Shown here piece by piece: positions 9,326-18,656 of a stretch of DNA of 64,000 nucleotides. The notes beneath the pieces are model-generated. The model was given only the letters and a program-made list of their open reading frames with translations, did not search any database and had not been told where the DNA came from. The stretch's first letter is position 1, and each line of letters opens with the position of its first letter. The stretch covers positions 2,666,001 to 2,730,000 of the forward strand of contig NZ_CP027858.1 in the NCBI RefSeq assembly GCF_005519465.1. Reading direction: 5' to 3'. Source of the stretch: Streptomyces clavuligerus (GTDB taxonomy: Bacteria > Actinomycetota > Actinomycetes > Streptomycetales > Streptomycetaceae). The translations under genes were made by a program, and so were the position numbers.

Positions 9326-11896
9326 CTACGGGGTGCGCTCGGTGTACCGGCCCTCGCCCGGCCAGGGCAGCACGGTGAGGTGCGGCGGCAGATACGGGGA
9401 CGCCGCCGCACGCACCGCGTCGTCCTCCAGGACCAAGGTGTGGAGCCGGGGGAAGTCCCGGACCCACGCCCAGTACTCCTCGCTGGTGCGTCCCAGCTCC
9501 ACCCAGACATGGGTGACCCGTTCGGTGTCGAGGTGCTCCGCCACCGCCGACGGATCGGCGCCGCTCGGCAGATGGACCCGTTCCCGGCCGCCGAGGGCCG
9601 TCAGCGCGTGGGCGTGCTCGACGCCGGGGACGGTGAAGTAGAGGTCCGCCGGGTCGAGATGGGCGATGACCTCGTCGGCGTAGCGGCGGCAGTCGAAGCG
9701 GTACCAGGACCAGACGAGCTGGCTGCGGATGCGGAGCGAGGGGTGGTGCCGGAAGCGGGCGAGGACGGGCAGGGCGGCGTCCGTGCCGATGTAGGAGGCC
9801 GCGAGGACGGTGCCGCGCGCCTCGTCGTCCGACAGCCCCTCGGGTCCGGGCAGCAGGCCGAGTGCCAAGGAGCCGCCGAAATTCGAGAGAGCCATGGCGT
9901 GCGGCGTGTTCTTCGGGGGAATGATCTCCGCGGTCAGCCCGGTGATCAGGCTCCGGGTCTCCGGATACACCTCGGGGGCCTGCTCCAGACAGGCGAACGC
10001 CAGCAGCACCCCGCGGAGGTCGAAGAGCTCGTCGGAGTCCCCCGCCACCAGCCCCCGCAGAATCCGGTCCCGTTCCGCGGGCCGCCCCAGCGCCACCGCC
10101 ATGCGGACCACGTCCTCCCACTGGTCCCGGTGGGCGTTCTTCAGCAGCAGCGGGAAATCGCCCTCCTCCACCAGGGCCTTCGCCCCCAGATAGTCCTGGA
10201 AGGTGCGGTGGACGAAGTCGATCCGGTCGTGGGCGGGTTCGCGGATCAGGCCCGAGCGTTCCAGGAGATGGGTCAGGACCCGGTCGGCGGGGGCGGTCAC
10301 ATGGTGCATCAGCTCCAGGGCGCGTCCCAGTTGGGCCACCGCGTCCGCGCGTTCCATCTCGGCGGTGTCGTTGCGGATCATCCAGTGCGCGAGCCGCTGG
10401 AGCAGCAGGATCTGGGTCTCGGAGGAGAGGCTCAGCTCGTCCTGGACGCCGCGTTCGAGGTCGCGGCGTTCGAGGAGCATGCGCAGGGCCGCCTCGTACA
10501 GCTCCTTGCGGCTGTGGGGGAGGAAGCCGTTCCGTTCGCGGTGGAGGGCGCAGAGCATGCCGCACATCAGGGGGTTGACGGCGAGACGGCCGAGGTCGGT
10601 GCTGACCCGGACGGCGGTCAGGAGGGTGCCGGCGAGGCTGGCGGGGGCCGCTGCGGCGGTGTGCCAGCGGTGGACGAAGCGGGTGACGTCGTCGTGGGAC
10701 ATCGTGGCGAGGGTCAGCTCGGTGAAGCCCTCGGCGGCGAGCCAGTCCGCGTCGACGGCGGAGGGGCGGGCGGTGACCAGCCACAGATTGCCGGGGAAGT
10801 CGGCCATCAGCTCGCGCAGCCAGCGGCGGGTGGTCTCGCGTTCGCGCTGCGGGATCTCGTCGATGCCGTCGACGAGGACGAGCGCGCGGCCCGCGCTCAG
10901 GACGCGGTCGGTCCAGCCGGGCGGCTCGGCTCCGGCGAGGACGCTGCGGACGGCGCGCAGGAACTCGTCGGGGGTGGGCGGGCGGCCGTCCCTGATGACG
11001 CGGCGCAGCGGGAGGACGAAGGGTATCCGGCCGACGAGGTGGTCGAGGTGGTCGCCGAACTCCTCGTACTTCTGCCGGGCCGCCGTGACCGCGAGCCACT
11101 GGACGAGGGTGGTCTTCCCGGAGCCCGCGCCGCCGCGCAGCAGCACCCGGTCCCGGCCGGAGAGGGCGCGGTCGGCGGGTCGCGGTACGGAGGTGGTGGC
11201 GTCGGCGGCTTCCAGGGAGACATAGGCGGAGTCGAGGTGCCAGGCGCGGGCCTGGCGGAGGTCGAGTCCGTGGATGGTCAGTTCGCTGTGTTTCGCCGCG
11301 ATGTGGCGGGTGTAGCGGTCCTCGAAGCGGGCGTCCTCGGCGGGCCGGGAGGGGAGCCGTTCGAGCAGCAGATCGGTGAGGGCGACGAGCCGGTCGAGGG
11401 TGCGGGTCTGTTCGGTGAGGGTGCGGGGGACGAACGAGGACCGCTGGCTGAAGAAGTTGAGGATGTGGAGCCCGGCGGTGTGGAGCAGGGGCTCGTAGTA
11501 CGCCTCGGCCGCCGCGGAGAGGTGCCGGGGGCGGGCCAGGCGGGCGGTGAACGCCTCGGGGCCGAGGCGGACGGCCTGGACGTCGTCCATGTCGAGGTCG
11601 CCGAGGCTGTGGAGGGCGAGCGCGAGGGCGTCGGCGAGTTCGCGGCGGGTCTCGGGGGACGGGGCCTCGTGGGGGCCGTAGGAGGCGGCGGCGCGGTCGA
11701 CGAGTTCGGTGGCGAGTCTCCTCAGCTCCTTCTCGCCGAGGGTCCGCCGTTCGCCGCGGAAGGAGACCAGGCCGGATATCCGTACCGGCTTGTCGACGAG
11801 GCGGGCGCCGTCGGGCTGGGGGGTGAAGAGCTTGCGGACGAGGGGGGCGACGGCGGTGGACGCGAGTCGGGCGGCGACGGCGGCGGCGGCATCCAT
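9326..11896 (-). CDS. NACHT-domain NTPase (NLR-like), candidate defence protein
   Basis: 856 aa. The N-terminal helical region (about 1-230) resembles the helical domain found before NACHT modules in actinobacterial proteins. The NACHT core follows: Walker A GGAGSGKTT near 255, Walker B/acidic ALVLVDGIDEIP near 340, then VTARPSAVD (sensor-like) and VNPLMCGMLCALH as in NACHT winged-helix regions. The C-terminal third is a helical and leucine-rich sensor-like part ending WPGEGRYTERTP. Related bacterial NACHT proteins (bNACHT) protect against phage; that role here is inferred from family only. No effector nuclease or TIR domain is visible. There is no clear ribosome binding site, and its upstream flank is a tandem-repeat array. 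Confidence 0.88.
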   Translation of the reverse strand: MDAAAAVAARLASTAVAPLVRKLFTPQPDGARLVDKPVRISGLVSFRGERRTLGEKELRRLATELVDRAAASYGPHEAPSPETRRELADALALALHSLGDLDMDDVQAVRLGPEAFTARLARPRHLSAAAEAYYEPLLHTAGLHILNFFSQRSSFVPRTLTEQTRTLDRLVALTDLLLERLPSRPAEDARFEDRYTRHIAAKHSELTIHGLDLRQARAWHLDSAYVSLEAADATTSVPRPADRALSGRDRVLLRGGAGSGKTTLVQWLAVTAARQKYEEFGDHLDHLVGRIPFVLPLRRVIRDGRPPTPDEFLRAVRSVLAGAEPPGWTDRVLSAGRALVLVDGIDEIPQRERETTRRWLRELMADFPGNLWLVTARPSAVDADWLAAEGFTELTLATMSHDDVTRFVHRWHTAAAAPASLAGTLLTAVRVSTDLGRLAVNPLMCGMLCALHRERNGFLPHSRKELYEAALRMLLERRDLERGVQDELSLSSETQILLLQRLAHWMIRNDTAEMERADAVAQLGRALELMHHVTAPADRVLTHLLERSGLIREPAHDRIDFVHRTFQDYLGAKALVEEGDFPLLLKNAHRDQWEDVVRMAVALGRPAERDRILRGLVAGDSDELFDLRGVLLAFACLEQAPEVYPETRSLITGLTAEIIPPKNTPHAMALSNFGGSLALGLLPGPEGLSDDEARGTVLAASYIGTDAALPVLARFRHHPSLRIRSQLVWSWYRFDCRRYADEVIAHLDPADLYFTVPGVEHAHALTALGGRERVHLPSGADPSAVAEHLDTERVTHVWVELGRTSEEYWAWVRDFPRLHTLVLEDDAVRAAASPYLPPHLTVLPWPGEGRYTERTP

Positions 11897-11921
11897 GGCG
11901 TGATCGTAGAGCGGCGGCGGG

Positions 11922-12245
11922 GGGCGGGTGCCGGGACCGGCGTATTCGCGTCGGGCCAGGCTGCTCGTACCGGCGCACCGGCGTACCGGCGGGTGCCCGT
12001 CCGGTCAGGCCGCCCGTACCGGCGGATGCGCGTCCCGCCAGGTGCGGGTACCCGGCGGGTGCCCGTCCGGGCGGGTGCCGGGACCGGCGGGTGCCCGTCC
12101 GATCAGGCCGCCCGTACCGGCGGATGCGCATTCCGCCCACGGAGACACCCGGCGGATGCGCGTCCCGCCAGACCGCGCCCGTACCGGCGGGTGCGCGTCC
12201 GGCCAAGCGCCGAGGCACCTGGCGGATGCGCGTCCGGTCAGGCGC
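11922..12245. repeat. Degenerate 32-35-bp minisatellite overlapping a stop codon
   Basis: About nine contiguous units of 32-35 bp (modal 33). Each opens with a GGTCAGGC-like block and ends GGCGGATGCGCGTCC-like. The last unit boundary falls on the gene at 12238: its GGTCAGGC contains the TCA (TGA on the minus strand) stop codon of the ADP-ribosylglycohydrolase gene. There are no unique spacers, so it is not a CRISPR array. Confidence 0.85.
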
Positions 12246-13392
12246 GGGGGTAGCGGGCGAGCCAGCCGGGGGCGGCGGCGGTCGGGCCGTGGAGGGCGGG
12301 GCCCTGGGTCGTCTCCAGGGCGAAGTCGTCGGCGAGGGCGAGCACGGTGGGGCGGCCCTCCAGTTCGCAGAGCCAGGCCGGGGGCAGGGCCGTCTCCCCG
12401 TGCAGGGCGCCGAGCAGGGCGCCCGTGACCGCGCCGGTGACGGTCGAGGCGCCGTCGTGGTTGACGGCGAGCCGCAGCCCGTGGCGCATGTCCTCGCTGA
12501 CGAGGGCGGCGTAGACAGCGGCGGCGAGATCGGCCCCCGCGTGGGACCCCCCGGCGGGGCCATCCCCGTCGTCCGTGTCGTCCCCGGGGGTGTGGAAGGC
12601 GCCGACGCGCCCGGGTCCGGGGACCCCTTCCCGTACGGCGGCGAGCGCGGCCGTGAGCCCTTCGGTGACCTGCTGATGCCCGGGGTGGACGGCCACCAGC
12701 GCGAGGGCACGGCGGACGGCCGCCTCCAGGGTCTCGCCCCGGGCGAGGCCGTGCACGATGACGGCGCAGGCACCCGCCGCGAGGAAGGCGGTGGGGTGGC
12801 CGTGGGTCTGGGCCGCGCACTCCAGGGCGAGCTGGCAGACCAGTTGGGGTTCCCAGCCGACGAGCAGGCCGAACGGGGCCGAGCGGGCGAGGGCGCCGCC
12901 GTCGCGGGCGGTGGGGTTCTTGGGGGCTTCGAGGGTGCCCATGGTGTCGTCGCCGAGGCCGAGCAGACTGGCGCGGGGCGCGGCGCGGCGCGCGTACAGC
13001 CACTCCTCCTGGGCCAGCCAGCCGTTGTCCTTGCGGCGTTCGTCGGGGCCCCAGTCGCGCTGGGTCGCGGCCCAGCGCAGATAGGCGCGGTGGACGTCGG
13101 TGGGCGGGTGCCAGGCGCCGGTGTCCCGGCGGACCTGGGCGCGGATCAGCCCGTCGACGGTGAAGAGGGTGAGCTGGGTGGCGGCAGTGACGGCGCCGCG
13201 GCGGCCGTGGACGGGGACCAGGTCGGTGAGTCCGTCGGGGCCGTGGGTCTCGCGTATCTCCTCGTACGGGAGCGGGTCGACCGCCGCTCCGAGGGCGTCG
13301 CCGAGGGCCGCGCCGAGGAGTGCCCCGCGGACCCGGGCCCGGAAGTCCTGCTGTTCGGTTCGCCCCCAGACGGCTGTGGCTGCTGCGCTCAC
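12238..13392 (-). CDS. ADP-ribosylglycohydrolase family protein (degenerate metal motif)
   Basis: 384 aa, with the family opening FRARVRGALLGAALGDALGA and the closing helix GASTVTGAVTGALLGALHG. Family enzymes remove ADP-ribose using two magnesium ions held by a TDDT motif near residue 60 and a GxDxDT motif near the C-terminus. Here the first is TQLT (AATQLTLFTVD) and the second NHDGAST, so several metal ligands are replaced and activity may be changed or lost. GTG start at 13392 with GGGAGGGG upstream; the longer open frame to 13914 is a shadow of the next gene. The NACHT gene lies downstream on the same strand across the repeat array. Confidence 0.85.
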   Translation of the reverse strand: MSAAATAVWGRTEQQDFRARVRGALLGAALGDALGAAVDPLPYEEIRETHGPDGLTDLVPVHGRRGAVTAATQLTLFTVDGLIRAQVRRDTGAWHPPTDVHRAYLRWAATQRDWGPDERRKDNGWLAQEEWLYARRAAPRASLLGLGDDTMGTLEAPKNPTARDGGALARSAPFGLLVGWEPQLVCQLALECAAQTHGHPTAFLAAGACAVIVHGLARGETLEAAVRRALALVAVHPGHQQVTEGLTAALAAVREGVPGPGRVGAFHTPGDDTDDGDGPAGGSHAGADLAAAVYAALVSEDMRHGLRLAVNHDGASTVTGAVTGALLGALHGETALPPAWLCELEGRPTVLALADDFALETTQGPALHGPTAAAPGWLARYPRA

Positions 13393-13510
13393 CGCGCGCC
13401 CCTCCCTGGACGTGGTCGCTGTGCGGGCCGGCCGTCCGGTGTCGAACCTCTGCCGGAGCAGCACTGTAATCGAACGGGTGTGGTCCGGTCCGGGAGCGGG
13501 CGGCCGTCGG

Positions 13511-14083
13511 TCAGCGCACCACGACGACGTCGCTGCCCACGACGGTGAAGTCCCAGATGCGGTCGCCGTCGGCGGTGCGGACGCGTATCGCGCCGGTCTG
13601 CTTGCCGGGGACCGGCTTCGGGGACGAGCCGTCGACGGCCGCGGAGAAGGCGATGGGCAGGCCCTCCTTGGAGCCGGAGAAGTAGACGATGTTCTCGACG
13701 GAGACGCCGTCGTTGCCGGTGATGGAGGGCTGGCGGTCGGTGACCCGGTGGGTGCCGAGCGCCGGTTCCACATTGCCGGGCCAGACGGTGAAGGTGCTGA
13801 CGGGCCTGCCGGAGTGGTCCACCAGCCAGACCCGGTCCCGGCCGAGGGAGTAGACGACCCGCTTGCCGGTGCCGGAGTCCGCGGGCAGGGCGGTGGGCTG
13901 CTCGGCGGGCTCACGGGTGCGGTCCTTGGCCTCGGGGGAGCCGCTGGCGCCGGGGGCGGGCTTGCGGGCCGCCGTGTTCTGCGGGGCGGCCTGTCCGGCC
14001 TGGACGGCGAGCAGGAGTACGCCGACGAGGGCGGCGGAGGTGAGTCCGGTCACCAGCGCCGCGGACGAGATCTGACGGGCCAT
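13511..14083 (-). CDS. Membrane-anchored L,D-transpeptidase-like protein without catalytic motif
   Basis: 190 aa. An N-terminal hydrophobic helix (about 8-32) is followed by a Pro/Ala linker and a beta-rich domain. This domain has the YkuD-like start (VYSLGRDRVWLVDHSGRPV) and ends DRIWDFTVVGSDVVVV. The YkuD catalytic signature (His, then SxGC near an Arg) is missing, so it is probably a non-catalytic cell-wall-associated relative; the fold is inferred. GGAG lies 10 nt before the ATG at 14083. No obvious operon partner. Confidence 0.65.
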   Translation of the reverse strand: MARQISSAALVTGLTSAALVGVLLLAVQAGQAAPQNTAARKPAPGASGSPEAKDRTREPAEQPTALPADSGTGKRVVYSLGRDRVWLVDHSGRPVSTFTVWPGNVEPALGTHRVTDRQPSITGNDGVSVENIVYFSGSKEGLPIAFSAAVDGSSPKPVPGKQTGAIRVRTADGDRIWDFTVVGSDVVVVR

Positions 14084-14221
14084 CGGGGGTGTGTCTCCTC
14101 AACGCGCTCTCCCGCCCCCGGCGGGGGCCGTCACGTCAGGCAGCTTATCCGCTGATGTTCTCCCGGCGGCGGGCGGCCGGGAGCGGCCGGACGCCGGACG
14201 TACGCCCCTGACGCGCCCGGC

Positions 14222-14608
14222 TCACTCGGGCCGCTCCGCGGTGCCGTCCGGCTCCGCGCGCCGGGGTCGCTCCACGGTGCCCCTGCCCGTGCCGGTGCCG
14301 GTACCCGCATCCGTGCCCGTGCCCGTGCCGTGTCCGCTGTCGGTTCGGGTGTCGGTGTCCGTCCCGGCGCACGGCTCCCGCCCGGCGCGCCGGCCCCGTT
14401 CCGCCCGCTCGGCGCGTTCGGCCCGTTCGGCCTGCTCGGCCCGTTCCCGTTCCGCGCGTTCCGCCCGTTCCGCGCGTTCGCCGATCACCACAGGCCCATG
14501 GTCCAGCACAGGCGGGGACCGCAGCTCCGCCCCCGCACCCACCAGCGCGGCAGCCGTGAGCACCACGGCCCCCGCGACCAGCTCCGTCCGCCCGAACCAC
14601 CACACCAC
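14222..14608 (-). CDS. Small membrane protein with AER heptad-like repeats
   Basis: 128 aa. One N-terminal membrane helix (ELVAGAVVLTAAALVGAGAEL) is followed by an Ala-Glu-Arg repeat tract (about residues 44-72) likely to form a charged helix or coiled coil, and then a Thr/Gly/Asp-rich tail (TDTDTRTDSGHGTGTGT). GTG start with a GGGAAGG-like site upstream. It is low-complexity, so the call rests on the membrane helix, start signal and reading frame. No family recognised. Confidence 0.5.
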   Translation of the reverse strand: MVWWFGRTELVAGAVVLTAAALVGAGAELRSPPVLDHGPVVIGERAERAERAERERAEQAERAERAERAERGRRAGREPCAGTDTDTRTDSGHGTGTGTDAGTGTGTGRGTVERPRRAEPDGTAERPE

Positions 14609-15001
14609 GGACCGCCGCCTTCCCGCTCACGGATGACCGACCACAGCTCCCGCGGCCGCCGGACGGAACAGCACACCGGGCCCACTCCCGCCGGAACGGG
14701 CCACCCCGGCACCCGGAGGAACAGCACCGGCCGTTCCCCACCCGCCCGCCGCCGGCTCCAGCATGCCGACAGCGGCACCGCCACCACATCCACCGCGGGG
14801 CCGGTCCCCCGCACCGGGAAGTCAGCACCGGGACCGACCCCCGACACGACCCCAGGGGCTTGCACCACCACCGCCCCCGGCGCCGCACAGGACCCGGGTA
14901 CGGGACCGTGCCCGCACAGGACGGGACGATCCCGGACGAGACGCCCCACAGCAGACCATGACGGGATGAAACGGGACGGGGCGGGGCAGGGCGGCCCGCG
15001 G
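14609..15001. other. Intergenic region, no gene supported
   Basis: 393 bp, very GC-rich, with Pro- and Cys/Trp-rich open frames on both strands that look like composition artefacts. It holds the promoter region of the 128-aa gene. No terminator hairpin is evident after fbiC. Confidence 0.4.
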
Positions 15002-17596
15002 CTAGTCGGTCACCAGGGGCAGCAGCTCCGGCAACTGCCCGTCCGACGCCTCCGCCGCCCGCGTCCGCTCCCCGGGCACCTCCCCGTACAACGTCGTCCG
15101 CGACCTCGCAGGCCGCCCGGCCAACTCGGCGATCGCCACCAGATCCCTGACCGAACGGTACGAGCCATAACGAGAACCCGCCATCCGCGAAATAGTCTCC
15201 TCCATCAGCGTGCCGCCCAGATCGTTGGCACCGGACCGCAGCATCTCGGCGGCGCCCTCCGCCCCCAGCTTCACCCAGCTTGTCTGGATATTGGTGATGT
15301 GGGGGTGCAGCAGCAGCCGGGCCATCGCCGTCACCGCGCGGTTGTCCCGGTCCGTCGGCCCCGGGCGGGCGATCCCCGCGAGATAGACGGGGGCGTTGGT
15401 GTGGATGAAGGGCAGCGTGACGAACTCCGTGAAGCCACCCGTCTCCTGCTGGATGCGCGCGAGCGTCCGCAGATGGCCGAGCCAGTGCCGGGGCTGGTCG
15501 ACATGCCCGTACATCATCGTCGACGAGGAGCGGATGCCCAGCTCGTGCGCGGTGCTGATGACCTCGATCCAGGTCGCGGCGGGCAGCTTGCCCTTGGTGA
15601 GCACCCAGCGGACCTCGTCGTCCAGGATCTCGGCCGCGGTGCCGGGCACGGAGTCGAGTCCGGCCTCCTTCGCCGCCGTCAGCCACTCCCGGATGGACAG
15701 GCCGGTGCGGGAGGCCCCGTTGACGACCTCCATCGGCGAGAAGGCGTGCACATGGATGCCGGGGACCCGGGTCTTCACCGCGCGGGCGATGTCGAAGTAC
15801 GCCGTCCCGGGCAGATCCGGATGGATGCCGCCCTGCATGCACACCTCCACCGCGCCCACGTCCCACGCCTGGGCGGCCCGGTCGGCGACCTGGTCCAGGG
15901 AGAGGGTGTAGGCGTCCGCGTCCGTGCGCCGCTGCGCGAAGGCGCAGAAACGGCAGCCGGTGTAGCAGACATTGGTGAAGTTGATGTTCCGGGTGACGAC
16001 ATAGGTGACGTCGTCGCCGACGACGTCGCGGCGCAGCTCGTCGGCGATCCGGGTGAGCGCGTCCAGGGCCGGTCCGTCGGCGTGCAGCAGCGCCAGGGCC
16101 TCGTCGTCGGTGAGCCGCGTGGGGTCGTCGGCGGCCGTGCGCAGCGCCTGCCGGACGTCGGTGTCGATGCGCTGCGGGACCATCCCGGGCGCGGCGGCCT
16201 CGCGCAGGGCGTCCCAGTCCCCGTAGACGGCGTCGAAGTCGTCGCGGCGGTCGTGGGTGCGGCCCTCGGTGTCGATGGTGCGGTGCAGATCGGTGCGGCC
16301 CGTGGAGGTGAAGCCCTCGTCCGGCTCCTGCCAGGGCAGCCCGGCGGGGTGGGCCCCGGGGTCGGCGAGTCCGGTGGCCGGGTCGGCGAGCGCCCGTACG
16401 TGCGGCAGGACACGGGGGTCGAGCCAGGGCTCGCCCCGGGTGACGAACTCCGGGTAGACACAGAGCCGTTCGGCGAGGCGGAAACCGGCGGCGGCGGAGT
16501 GCTCGGCCAGCTCGTCGATCTGCGGCCAGGGCCGCTCGGGGTTCACATGGTCGGGGGTGAGCGGGGAGACCCCGCCCCAGTCGTCGATGCCCGCGCCGAT
16601 GAGCCGCGCGTACTCGGCGTCCACCAGGTTCGGCGGGGCCTGGAGACAGGCGGCGGGGCCCAGGAGGTGCCGGGCGACGGCGACGGTGGCGACCAGCTCG
16701 TCCAGTTCGGCGTCGGGCATGCCGCGCATGGCCGTGTCCGGTTTGGCGCGGAAGTTCTGGAGGATCAGCTCCTGGATGCCGTGGTACGTGCGGGAGACAC
16801 GGCGGAGCGCGAACAGCGACTCGGCGCGCTCCTCGTGGGTCTCCCCGATGCCGATGAGCAGTCCGCTGGTGAACGGGACGGAGCTGCGCCCGGCGTCCTC
16901 CAGCACCCGCAGCCGGACGGCGGGCTCCTTGTCGGGCGAGCCGTGGTGGGGGCCGCCGGGCTCGCTCCACAGCCGGGTGGCGGTGGTCTCCAGCATCATG
17001 CCCATGGAGGGGGCGACGGGCTTGAGCCGCTGGAAGTCGGTCCAGGACAGCACACCGGGGTTGAGGTGGGGCAGCAGCCCCGTCTCCTCCAGGATGCGGA
17101 TGGACATGGCGCGGACATAGGCGATGGTGTCGTCGTACCCCTCGGCCTCCAGCCACTCACGGGCCTCGGGCCAGCGGTCCTCGGGCTTGTCGCCGAGGGT
17201 GATCAAGGCCTCCTTGCAGCCCAGCTCGGCCCCGCGGCGGGCGATGGCGAGAACCTCGTCCGGGGACATGAACATGCCGTGCCCGGCGCGGCGCAGCTTC
17301 CCGGGGACGGTGGCGAAGGTGCAGTAGTGGCACTTGTCCCGGCAGAGCCTGGTGAGCGGGATGAAGACGCTCTTGGAGTAGGTGATGACCCCGGGGCGGC
17401 CCGCGGCTTCGAGTCCGGCGTCGCGCACCCGCGCCGCCGAGCGGCACAGGTCCGTCAGATCACTGCCCCGCGCCTGGAGCAGCACCGCCGCTTCCGTGAC
17501 GTCGAGGGCGACCCCGTCCCGGGCTCGCCTGAGGGCTCGGCGCATGGCGTTCTCGGTCGGGGGTACGGGTACGTGGTCCGTCATGGAGCCGAGCAT
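15002..17596 (-). CDS. fbiC: FbiC, 7,8-didemethyl-8-hydroxy-5-deazariboflavin (FO) synthase
   Basis: 864 aa fusion of CofG (N-terminal) and CofH (C-terminal) radical SAM enzymes. Together they make FO, the chromophore precursor of coenzyme F420, from a flavin-pathway ribityl intermediate and tyrosine. Both [4Fe-4S] cysteine motifs are present: CRDKCHYC near residue 84 and CYTGCRFC near 543. CofH features SMMYGHVD-like ([15 protein letters not shown]) and [10 protein letters not shown] are intact. Start is ATG 17596 or, equally possible, 17584 (MTDHVPV); neither has a clear ribosome binding site. It runs divergently from the hydrolase gene only about 60 bp away. F420 would serve the LLM and deazaflavin-dependent enzymes in this window. 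Confidence 0.97.
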   Translation of the reverse strand: MLGSMTDHVPVPPTENAMRRALRRARDGVALDVTEAAVLLQARGSDLTDLCRSAARVRDAGLEAAGRPGVITYSKSVFIPLTRLCRDKCHYCTFATVPGKLRRAGHGMFMSPDEVLAIARRGAELGCKEALITLGDKPEDRWPEAREWLEAEGYDDTIAYVRAMSIRILEETGLLPHLNPGVLSWTDFQRLKPVAPSMGMMLETTATRLWSEPGGPHHGSPDKEPAVRLRVLEDAGRSSVPFTSGLLIGIGETHEERAESLFALRRVSRTYHGIQELILQNFRAKPDTAMRGMPDAELDELVATVAVARHLLGPAACLQAPPNLVDAEYARLIGAGIDDWGGVSPLTPDHVNPERPWPQIDELAEHSAAAGFRLAERLCVYPEFVTRGEPWLDPRVLPHVRALADPATGLADPGAHPAGLPWQEPDEGFTSTGRTDLHRTIDTEGRTHDRRDDFDAVYGDWDALREAAAPGMVPQRIDTDVRQALRTAADDPTRLTDDEALALLHADGPALDALTRIADELRRDVVGDDVTYVVTRNINFTNVCYTGCRFCAFAQRRTDADAYTLSLDQVADRAAQAWDVGAVEVCMQGGIHPDLPGTAYFDIARAVKTRVPGIHVHAFSPMEVVNGASRTGLSIREWLTAAKEAGLDSVPGTAAEILDDEVRWVLTKGKLPAATWIEVISTAHELGIRSSSTMMYGHVDQPRHWLGHLRTLARIQQETGGFTEFVTLPFIHTNAPVYLAGIARPGPTDRDNRAVTAMARLLLHPHITNIQTSWVKLGAEGAAEMLRSGANDLGGTLMEETISRMAGSRYGSYRSVRDLVAIAELAGRPARSRTTLYGEVPGERTRAAEASDGQLPELLPLVTD

Positions 17597-17657
17597 ACGT
17601 ACTGATGGGAAGGGTCGGGCCGGGCAGAATCAGCCGGTGGGGAACGGAGGGGGAGGC

Positions 17658-18479
17658 GTGTCCGAAGAGGCGTCGGGAACCGGGGTGGTCTTCCACGGGG
17701 GCGACGGCTGTCCGCTGCGCGCACGGGTGAGCGGCACCGGCCCGCCGGTCGTCCTGCTGCACGGGGGCGGCCCCGACCACCGCAGTCTGCTGCCGCTCGC
17801 CGCGCGGCTGTCGTCCGCGTACACCGTGGTCCTGCCGGACGTCCGCGGCTTCGGCCGTTCGCTCTGCGCGCACGAGGAGCGTCACACCTGGTCGGGGTAT
17901 GCGGCCGACGTGGTCGCGCTGCTGGACCGGCTGGGTCTGGAACGGGCGGTGGTCGGCGGCACCGGGCTGGGCGGCACGGTCGCGCTGCGGACGGCGGTGG
18001 AGCACCCGGAACGGGTCCGGGCGGTGGTGGTCGTCAGTGTAGAGGACATCGAGGACGACGCGGCAAAGGAGGCCGAGCGGGTCTTCTTCGAACGGTTCGC
18101 GGAGCGGGTGCGCGCCGGGGGCGTGGCGGCGGGCTGGGCGCCGGTGCTGCCCGATCTGGCCCCGCTGATCGGGCATCTGGTCCGGGAGGCGATCCCGCGC
18201 GCGGACCCGGCGAGCGTGGCCGCGTTCTGCGCGATCGGACGGGACCGCGCCTTCCGCGAGGTGTCCGATCTCGCGGTGGTCGGGGTCCCGGCGCTGATCG
18301 TGCCCGGTACGGACGTCCGCCATCCGACCGAGCTGGCCGAGCGGGTGGCGGCGGTGCTGCCGCGGGGCCGTCTCGCGCCGGTGACGCTGTCGCACGAGCT
18401 GCTGACGGCGGAGGATCTGGGGGCGGCGATGGGGCCGGTGGTGGCGGAGTTCCTGGCGGGTCTCGACGGTACGCGCTGA
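17658..18479 (+). CDS. Alpha/beta-hydrolase fold protein lacking the nucleophile
   Basis: 273 aa with the alpha/beta-hydrolase pattern: VVLLHGGGPDHRS (oxyanion loop), LPDVRGFGRS, a nucleophile-elbow region and a C-terminal acid (GTDVRHPTEL) and histidine (LSHELLTAEDL). At the elbow, where G-x-S-x-G is expected, it reads GGTGLGG: the serine position is glycine. It may be a non-hydrolytic member or use another chemistry. The GTG at 17658 has GGAGG 7 nt upstream. It shares a ~60-bp divergent promoter region with fbiC. No function assigned. Confidence 0.8.
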   Translation: MSEEASGTGVVFHGGDGCPLRARVSGTGPPVVLLHGGGPDHRSLLPLAARLSSAYTVVLPDVRGFGRSLCAHEERHTWSGYAADVVALLDRLGLERAVVGGTGLGGTVALRTAVEHPERVRAVVVVSVEDIEDDAAKEAERVFFERFAERVRAGGVAAGWAPVLPDLAPLIGHLVREAIPRADPASVAAFCAIGRDRAFREVSDLAVVGVPALIVPGTDVRHPTELAERVAAVLPRGRLAPVTLSHELLTAEDLGAAMGPVVAEFLAGLDGTR

Positions 18480-18656
18480 CGGGCACCGTGAGCGTCCTCA
18501 TGGTGGCGGCGGTGCGGCCTGACGCGCGACGCGGGCGGTGCGCGGTGCGGGCGGTGGCCAGGAGAAGCCCGGGGAGGGGCGCCAGGGTCTCTCCCCTGAC
18601 GCGCCTCTGACGCTCTGCGGCCCCCGGTCCGGCGTCCATCATTTAGTGTCGGCCGA

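Noticed and set aside
11922..12245. Possible CRISPR array (also at 31597, 45083 and 58607)
   Set aside because: Units are contiguous with no unique spacers, are degenerate, and no cas gene is present.
9273..12773. 1166-codon minus-strand frame overlapping the NACHT gene
   Set aside because: A Pro/Arg-rich frame shadow crossing the repeat array; the 856-aa frame carries the NACHT motifs.
14609..15001. Cys/Trp-rich minus-strand frame (14485-14949) as a gene
   Set aside because: No start signal, overlaps the 128-aa gene, and amino-acid composition matches an off-frame of GC-rich DNA.
14330..17605. 1091-codon plus-strand frame opposite fbiC
   Set aside because: fbiC has both radical SAM motifs and normal length; the opposite frame is low-complexity Gly/Arg/Val.
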